Origin: Siphonodentalium dalli
Lineage: Eukaryota; Mollusca; Scaphopoda; Gadilida; Siphonodentaliidae
Direction of reading: 5' to 3'
Length of the DNA: 64,000 bases
Assembly (NCBI GenBank): GCA_032622095.1
Contig: CP136066.1
Location: forward strand, 227,110,961 to 227,174,960
Both the position numbers and the translations under genes were made by a program. Of the stretch, positions 57,116 to 64,000 are shown piece by piece (the first letter of the stretch is position 1; every line of letters starts with the position of its first letter). The notes beneath the pieces are model-generated. The model worked only from the letters and a program-made list of their open reading frames with translations, was not told where the DNA came from and searched no databases.

Positions 57116-59142
57116 TTTTTTATGAGTGTAACATCTCATATTCTCCTGAGAGTAGATTATATTACCATTGGTCATTTATATAGGCGGGCAAGATTATGAT
57201 ACTATACTCATCAGGACTTTCAATATTTTATTTCTGCCTATTAATGTCACTTAATCTCCCGTATTAGGTATGTATTGTGTTATTTCTTAATATACCTGTT
57301 CTGTTATGCAAAATACATAAGCTACAGTCATTATCTGGTTTAAAATGTCAGATACACAAGACGATTTGCGGACCAAAAGTGCAGAAATCATTTGAATAAA
57401 TCTCTTGGACAGAACCGTGACAGCCATGATCGGTTTGAAATAGAACCGTAACACGCACCCGTGTTGATTACGAGGTCACAGCTCCCAATTATCAACCCCT
57501 ATCGGGATACGTTCTCAGTTATTTTACAAAAAAATAACGCGGTTACACTTTATAGTCAGTGTTTTTATTCAGAATACGTTTCATATTTCATACGCCACGA
57601 AAAACAAAGAAATTGCGTCCACTTGGCTTGATTTTCAGTAATAACATGTTGATATTTACGCGTTAACTGGCTAATACCGAGTTAATTGTGGTCTAGAGTT
57701 CAGGTTTCGATAACACGGTACTTCTGCAGCCTCTGTTCATTCGGAAAAGTTCAATATATTCAAGATATCTATAATTATGCGTGATTTTGTCAGAAAAATG
57801 ATTATTTTTAATCATCAGGAACCGTAACAAATCAGGCAAGAACCATCACAATACCGGCGATAGAACGATTTCCAATGTAACAGTTCCTACACAGTAACTT
57901 CTTAACCATTATCCGAAGCAAACTGTGTGACGCCCCGCAGTTGTCTCGTCGAATATCTCCCAGCAGAGAAGAACAATGCTCGCGGTGCTAGTTTGTGGAC
58001 ATGCGCCATGATAGTGGGAATGAAATGGGCCACTGTATACACCACCCCTACACCAGGTGTATGTTTAAGATATCGAATGTCATGCGTGTCGGTTTTATTT
58101 GGTGTGGTAAGATTGTATTTCCACATCCGTTTCGAAGCCTTTCAAGTCCGTAGCCAGCCACTAGCAAAGACAGTTCGTCATATATTATGAGGGCATTGGA
58201 CACGAGCTGTGAAGCGACGGCAGGGGGTGTCCCCCGTCGCATTGAGGAGGGGTCCGGGTTTTTTTCCCCGGGGAAAATTTTGGAAAAAATATGATGCAAA
58301 CGGCGTACTTTAGATCCGCCCTGAAACATAAAAGTTGAGCTTTGATTTTTCCAAGTTTTCTCTCACAGGCCTGCATATGAACGGTATCTATATTGCCTAG
58401 CTATTTTAAATGAACCAATTGTCTTGTGGAAGTAATATATTCCACTGGGCTGACCATGGATCGAACCAGTATCAGACAAGTTTGTGACCTGAACCTGAAA
58501 ATTTCTAAATCCTAACATATATAGTAGTCTATCTGCAGGGAATATCACCTCCCCCGATTTGTTTTTCTTAAGTTATTTATAAGTTCTTAACTGACAATAT
58601 GGGAGGGACCAGGACACACTGAGCCGACCATGGATCGGCTCTGTGTGAGAATTTTTTGAAATCTGAACATACTAATTACAAAATCCTAGTATCTATTGAG
58701 TAGCCCCAGTGTTTCCAAATGTTAGAAACTTTAAACCTAGGTTGCAAAATTTCCAATTGATGGTCATTTCAGTCAAAAATTTGGACCAAAGGTAGGAAAA
58801 TATGTAAATGATGGTCTAAAACTAAATATTCCCCCACCAATAGATTGTTGGAAAATCTATTTACGAAATGGAATTTAGCCTATTGTTTCGTGTGACATTT
58901 CCAACTATTGTTATGTCGGACATGATATTTCGAACAGTTGAAAATTTTGACCAATGTTGATGGACATAGCTTAATTGGCACTTTAATTAATATTTTCGTG
59001 TACCTACCTCTGCCCCGGTTATGTGCTTTACACGACACCCTTCGCTGTACTGATGTATGATCTTTATATCCAGTGATTCTGGCAGGCTACTTTTAGTTGG
59101 TTATGTTGATGAACCACATGCAGGTCGAATTATGGAGCCTTA
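57116..59142. other. No gene recognised; unclassified repeat pieces
   Basis: 57400-57860 contains AGAACCGTAACA-type words and belongs with the GATAGAACC family noted at 19.8-20.1 and 24.0-24.4 kb. 57930-58045 is an inverted, diverged copy of 60265-60350 (minus-strand reading 'PTIMAHVHKLAPRALFFSAG'). 58560-58650 and 58440-58500 share 'GACCATGGATCG' text. No exon has both frame and splice support. Confidence 0.4.
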
Positions 59143-59315
59143 AGCTGCTTTCACATACCTGCCGCTGATGCAGTTAGACGCATCCGATTTCAAAACGGTG
59201 TGCTTAATAACTGCGTCCACCGCAAACCCATGCAGTAATATATGTGTGCTTTGAAACGTTGTACCTGTATAATCCGATAGCCGCATGCATCAGCAGCCTG
59301 TCAGTGAAAGCAGCT
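59143..59315. mobile_element. PIF/Harbinger-like MITE, TTA target
   Basis: AGCTGCTTTCACATACCTGC on the left is inverted on the right (GTGAAAGCAGCT), with further imperfect pairing (GATGCAG / CTGCTGATGC). TTA flanks both ends (59140-59142, 59316-59318), as for PIF/Harbinger elements. 173 bp, non-coding. Confidence 0.7.
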
Positions 59316-61035
59316 TTATACCGACATGTGTTGGCGGTCTATATGTGTTGAATTTGTGTGCATCAGTCTCTATTCAAACTAAGCCTGCACGTAGTATATG
59401 ACTATATCTATATACGTACATACGTCGTTTGTTCGAAGGGAGGTCCCGCTCAGCAAAAATTTGCCGTTTGATCAACTGCTGCACATGACACGTTCACCCG
59501 AACGGCGAACGGCAATTACCACCACCGGGCACATGTAGGCAGAAGGGCCGTTCGTTCGACGGGTACGAACCCCATTGGCTATGGGCTTGTCTTTCTGATT
59601 CAACTACGTACACTTTTGTCTGGATAATACTATGCTAGCCTCCCTCAAAACAGTCGGATGGACTAAAGGATAATGTCTTTATAGCATGAATGTGTGCGTG
59701 TTTTGTTATCCTCTCTCTGTGTTAGTGTCAGTATGTGGGCGGTATTATTCAAGAAAATGTCAGGAACTGTGGTGCATTTATTTCACTATGTATTTAAAGA
59801 ACAATTTACAGTCTCGATGGCATTGGCTGTGGACGCTGGGGAACGCGACCTTTATGATCATATAGCTTTATATATATAACTTTAGAATATAGTAGTTAAT
59901 GTCTCACGCAGAACAATGGTCGCAATGATGATGTTACCAAGAAATCAATTGGTGTACCAACGTTTGTTGAACTGAATGCAAGAGCTCATCAACGTAACAT
60001 TCCTCTGGATGTTATTCGCGTTGAACATTTCACCCTTTTGTTGGTGGCATTTGTACTTTCTTGAACCATACCACCCAGCGTGAGTATGACATATCAACCA
60101 ACTATCAAAGGTATCGCCGTTAAGACTACACCCCAGTCTTGGTGGGGCTTATACAGCAGTAGCCAATGGCATACTCCTGGTCCAGTTGCTTAAGAACGGC
60201 TTCCAATCAGATGGGAACATACCATCTTAGCATACAAGGAAAGCAAAGCCACACATTTAAGGGGCAGTGCAGCATGGTCCAATTTCATTCCACCATCATG
60301 ACACATACCCACAAACTAGCACAGTGTGTATTGTTATCATCTGCTTGGATATGTTCGGTGAGCTTGTTCTTATGATCATGTTCAAGGAGTTTGGGTATAT
60401 TATGCATTATGGTCCTCTACGCCTTAGCAGAAAGGCATCCGTCAAATGTCGGGCTTTCAACATTCGAAGCCATATACAGAAGTTGTCCGGGTACGTCAGT
60501 GCATTAGATGGGTATGTGAATTGATGAACCATATATTGAGAAGTGGCTGTTTGGGAAAATCACCAGGTGTACACGTTGTTATCCCCATTAGGTCACTAAA
60601 GCTGACAATACGCAAATAGATAGGTTATTCTGAAAGCTAGTATACGCATCGGCCGAATACCTTTATAATATATCGCACAAAATTACGCATATACCCCACA
60701 TGTAGCATCTGAATTATACCATAAGCTATACCACGAATGAAGCTCGCTAAGAATTCCAAGCTTTCGAAACAAACACGTGAGCTGGACACCGGCATATGTA
60801 TTGTTTGAAACATTCCGATTAGTGGCACCCTTCTACAAAGAAGAGTAGTGAACTGTTTTTGTGAGTGAGATAGATTAATCTGACGAAGAGACGGAAACGA
60901 GTCTAGATAATGCTGAATGTGGCAAATTCAGAATAAACTCAGGTACTGTTGTTTTGATTTTTGGAAGACATAATACGATTATTCGGCGAACCCATATGCG
61001 GTTACGGCCAGTACGAGCTCTTAGTGGAAAATGGA
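59316..61035. other. No gene recognised; possible decayed coding repeat at 60265-60350
   Basis: The plus-strand frame reading STIMTHTHKLAQCVLLSSAW at about 60282-60345 is alike in protein and DNA to the minus strand of 57930-58045. Being similar in amino acids at two sites suggests a transposon-derived coding relic, but I cannot name the family. A piece near 59910-60060 ('GVPTFVELNARAHQRNIPLD') also looks protein-like without a match. No splice signals were found. Confidence 0.3.
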
Positions 61036-62290
61036 TTTTGAAATGCCACATCGCGATTGTGGGTTTTCATACTAAAAAAGGCTACGACTTACATTGGAAC
61101 TAATAGATTGCTTATATTATGTACCGTTTCGTTTATACAAATCAATATTATGACAAAAAGTTGAAATTAGTATGTGATAATATCGGCTTCTTTTCAATTT
61201 CTGCCCGCCAGTTTGGCCGCCATTTTGACTGTGAGTATCACTTGCCAAACCCTAACGAATAATTCATACATATCAACATGTAATGGTGGGTAGAAATCGC
61301 GCGAAACAATAACGCCCATCCTAAGAAAGTAAAGGAATGTAGGCGTGTATTAAAATTTCGGTCGCCATTTTGGCCGGCATCTTCGATTTGGAAAACCATT
61401 TCTTGCATAAGATGTAAGGTAATTACTTCACCTCAGTATTTCCAACTCAACTATACGCGTGGATGGAGTTGTCTCGACAATAATGCCCAATGATGTGAAT
61501 ATGAAGGAATTTCTGTGATTTTTCAAAATCTGTCCGCCATTGTGGGCGCCATTTTGTATTTGGGGACTTTTATTTGGATATGGTACAAGGAAAGTTATTC
61601 GCCTAAGTGTTCCCAACATACAATAGTAAACAGGCGTGGAGTTGTCATGACAATAATGCTCACTGATGTTAAAATCAGCGATTTTCGGCGATTTTTTATT
61701 TCTGGTGGCCATTTTGGCCGCCATCTTGGATTTGGGTAAATATTCCTCAACTCAAGTATAAGAGGAATCCTAGTTCGAGCATCTCCTGCAAATATATATG
61801 CATGGGTGTTGTTATAATAGCAATAACATTCATTGATTCGAAACATAACATCGCGTTATTAACGGAGATTCGGCTTTGACATATGATAACGGCATTTGGG
61901 AAAACGTGATATCGGACAAAACTATCCCGCAATGAATGTATATTATGGTCCTCATGTGTTCGCCAATGACTCCTCTATATGATAAATGTATAACATGAGG
62001 CAAAAATTCTAACATTTTCCCACAGAGACAAACGAAAGGTGGTAACATGACAGAAAAACAGCATATTTTCACATTTTGGCGGCCATCTTGGCCGCCATAT
62101 TGGATTCTGGTGTCGGACTTTTGGCTAATTTGTAAGAGTTGTATATTAGCATAACGGATCGAGCAGAAAACAGGAACGCACGTGCTATCACCTTTACTAT
62201 AATGGCGATCAAATAGACCTGGTGCATTTAAAAAAAATGGCCGCCATGATGGACACCATCTTGTCTGGAGTCTCTGCGGCCACTTTTTTT
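61036..62290. repeat. ~165-bp tandem repeat with paired GCCGCCAT motifs
   Basis: GGCCGCCATTTTG, GCCGGCATCTTCG, GGGCGCCATTTTG, GGCCGCCATCTTGG, 'GCGGCCATCTTGGCCGCCAT' and GCCGCCATGATGG occur near 61210, 61370, 61545, 61715, 62080 and 62240, about 160-185 bp apart, with one unit decayed. Each unit usually has two such words spaced ~10-15 bp. The words fit the YY1 consensus (AAGATGGCGGC reversed). The array looks like the same family as 330-1035 in the opposite orientation. Confidence 0.7.
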
Positions 62291-62754
62291 CTTGTTAACA
62301 AGTGAAAAAAATTAAAGGAGACCTTATGGAAGAAAATTTGTGGGGTGAAGTTAAGTCCTGGGGGTGCAAAGGTCGACCAATATCTCCTGGACTAACTGAA
62401 TATGATACCAAAAACGGCTCTTTTTTAGTGAAAATCCAATTGTGCCGGGCTCTGCAAAAATACTGAAAATTGCGGTGACTCATGACTATTAGGGCCTAAC
62501 TCTTTAATCAGATTTCCGTGGTAGCCTATAACAATTTGTCACAATTATAGCGGTACAGTCAGCATGCAGACGGAGAGTGGAGTCTCAAGCTAGACAGATC
62601 ACATCTTGTTAGCACAACCAGGGCCTACCTTTTTAAACAGGTTTACGCTGTAGTGTATAACATCGTAAGGATATCTTTATGACATAATATTTATTCATCA
62701 GCATATTTAGATCTCTGAATTAATTTAATTAAGATAAAACAGACAATATATTAA

Positions 62755-63860
62755 AGGTACTCAATCCGATTCGATGGTCCTCATATCATCAGATTCCAAC
62801 AACAACATTTGTTTTAATGCCGCTTCAGTTATCAGAATAGATCATTTGCCCAAAGATAATGCTAACAACAGTCGGCTATATATAGTACTAGAAGGTGACC
62901 TGACTTCGTCCGGGCTTTGACCTTGAATTGTCTATTTTGAAGGCCAAGGTCAAGTGGAGTCACGATTTGACCCGTCCAAAACACTGCCCGAACAAAAGTA
63001 CCCGACAAAAGTCACAGTACCCGTCGAAATCCATCCTGATTTACCCGATTTGACCTTGAATTGATCATTTTGAGGGTCAAGGTCAGGTCAGGGTCACGAT
63101 TTTGGCGATTTGACCTTGAATTGACCCGATGTCAAGGTCAAGGGCACGTCGCACAAGCAAATGAATATGCTTATGAGACTCCCCATACGAAAGTATCCCC
63201 ACATACCAAGTTTCATCGAAATCCCGTGATATTCGGGCGTTTGACCTTGAAATGACCCTATTTCAAGGCCAAGGTTACGTCGCACGGGCAAATTAATATG
63301 CTTATGAGACTCCCCATACGAAAGTACCCACACATACCAAGTTTCATCGAAATCCCGTGATATTCGGGCGTTTGACATTAAAATTACCCGATTTCAATGT
63401 CAAGGTCACGTCGCACGGGCAAATTAATAGGCCTATGTCACTCCCCGGCCGAAAATACCCCCACATACCAAGTTTCATCGAAATCTGCTGGGCCATTTTC
63501 GAGTCCATCGATTACAGACAGACACACACACACACAGACAGATCTTCCAAAATATATAATAGATAAAATTGCACAAAACGTGTTATTTATCAACATTTTG
63601 TTCAACGAAATGTTGCCGGATTGTCAAATATCTAACACCCAATTTTAGATTTATCCATCTTCATTGTCTGAGACCGTCGGCTTGACGAATATTTGCCAGC
63701 CCGCCAAAAATTACATATCTCTTGAAATAACAAATTTCAAAAATCGATATCTGATCACTCTGACCTTTGATGGGTGTGTTCTTCGACTCGAACCAAATAT
63801 GTTTTACTCCCGAAGCCACATAAATAGTAATTTGAAAGCGTCAATTCGGATTGTGCATCT
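62755..63860. mobile_element. TTAA fold-back MITE, copy 5, interrupted by a Helitron
   Basis: TTAA at 62751-62754, then AGGTACTCAATCCGATTCGA; right end ...CGGATTGTGCATCT, then TTAA at 63861-63864. The outer parts match the 2118-2558 copy ('GTTATTTATCAACATTTTGT', 'CAACGAAAT'). The 676-bp insert at 62888-63563 accounts for the extra length. Confidence 0.8.
62888..63563 (-). mobile_element. Non-autonomous Helitron-like element with tandem core, copy 2
   Basis: Read on the minus strand it starts A|TCTATTATATATTTTGGAAG, has a short (GT)n tract, tandem ~115-bp units with ATTTCGATGAAACTTGGTAT and TGACCTTGA words, and ends CACCTTCTAG|T. Both ends and the A/T target are the same as for 35394-36007, and it is inserted in a MITE whose uninterrupted form is visible at 2118-2558, so the boundaries are well supported. 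Confidence 0.85.
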
Positions 63861-64000
63861 TTAACATTGAACAGTTTATAGTTATGTCGCATAACTGTCG
63901 TCCAATAAATATTGCGTTTCGTATATTCTTTCCTGCTTTACGTGATTTATAAAGAGCGTTCGGCGCGGAATATGTGTGTTTTTGTTCTCAAGATAAGGTG

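Noticed and set aside
57902-58126. Complete gene on the minus strand
   Set aside because: Only a short part has a similar partner at 60.3 kb; no splice sites and no family match, so kept only as a possible relic.

Overview
The window is AT-rich animal nuclear DNA. It has no operons or prokaryotic signals, its coding pieces are bounded by GT/AG splice sites, and transposable elements and tandem repeats are very dense. A marine lophotrochozoan, most likely a mollusc, is the best guess. The reasons are a B-box/coiled-coil/propeller TRIM-like gene without a RING, Helitron-type elements with internal tandem cores like the bivalve 'pearl' elements, a non-LTR retrotransposon with a 2A-like motif, and many ATACATGTA-type words. 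This is inference from content; no species-specific gene was identified.

Layout. 0-2.6 kb: tandem repeats, a Tc1/mariner-like fold-back element and a TTAA fold-back MITE. 2.7-9.0 kb, minus strand: a two-exon B-box gene whose second exon carries a one-base frame break; its 4.7-kb intron is full of repeats. 9.2-10.2 kb: a degenerate repeat. 10.2-13.8 kb: a near-symmetric inverted duplication of a virus/Polinton-like packaging-ATPase reading frame, both arms broken. 14-17.2 kb: a decayed non-LTR retrotransposon (gag-like ORF1 with zinc knuckles, 2A-like motif, reverse transcriptase tail). 17.2-28.5 kb: no gene recognised; a 45-bp minisatellite, several fold-back elements and a LINE endonuclease relic. 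28.5-31.9 kb: a 340-bp tandem repeat split by an inserted element that is itself split by another. 32.2-34.7 kb: a broken transposase-like gene with N-terminal zinc fingers. 35.4-37.7 kb: a Helitron, a tRNA-Ser-derived SINE and a LINE 3' end. 38.4-52.8 kb, plus strand: eight exons of a SAMD3-like gene (SAM domain C-terminal half through the stop codon). 52.5-55.6 kb: tandem triplication of its last exon together with a MITE. 55.9-57.1 kb: a 77-bp satellite built of palindromes. 57.1-64 kb: repeats, a Harbinger-like MITE, an array of GCCGCCAT-type motifs, and a TTAA MITE interrupted by a second Helitron.

Only two host-like genes are supported: the B-box gene and the SAMD3-like gene. Both show frame breaks that could be real decay or assembly errors. 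The most interesting features are the adjacency of the transposase-like gene and the SAMD3-like gene, the exon/MITE triplication, the inverted ATPase duplication, the palindromic satellite with a nine-unit higher-order repeat, and Helitrons that carry arrays of TCAAGGTCA nuclear-receptor-type half-sites.
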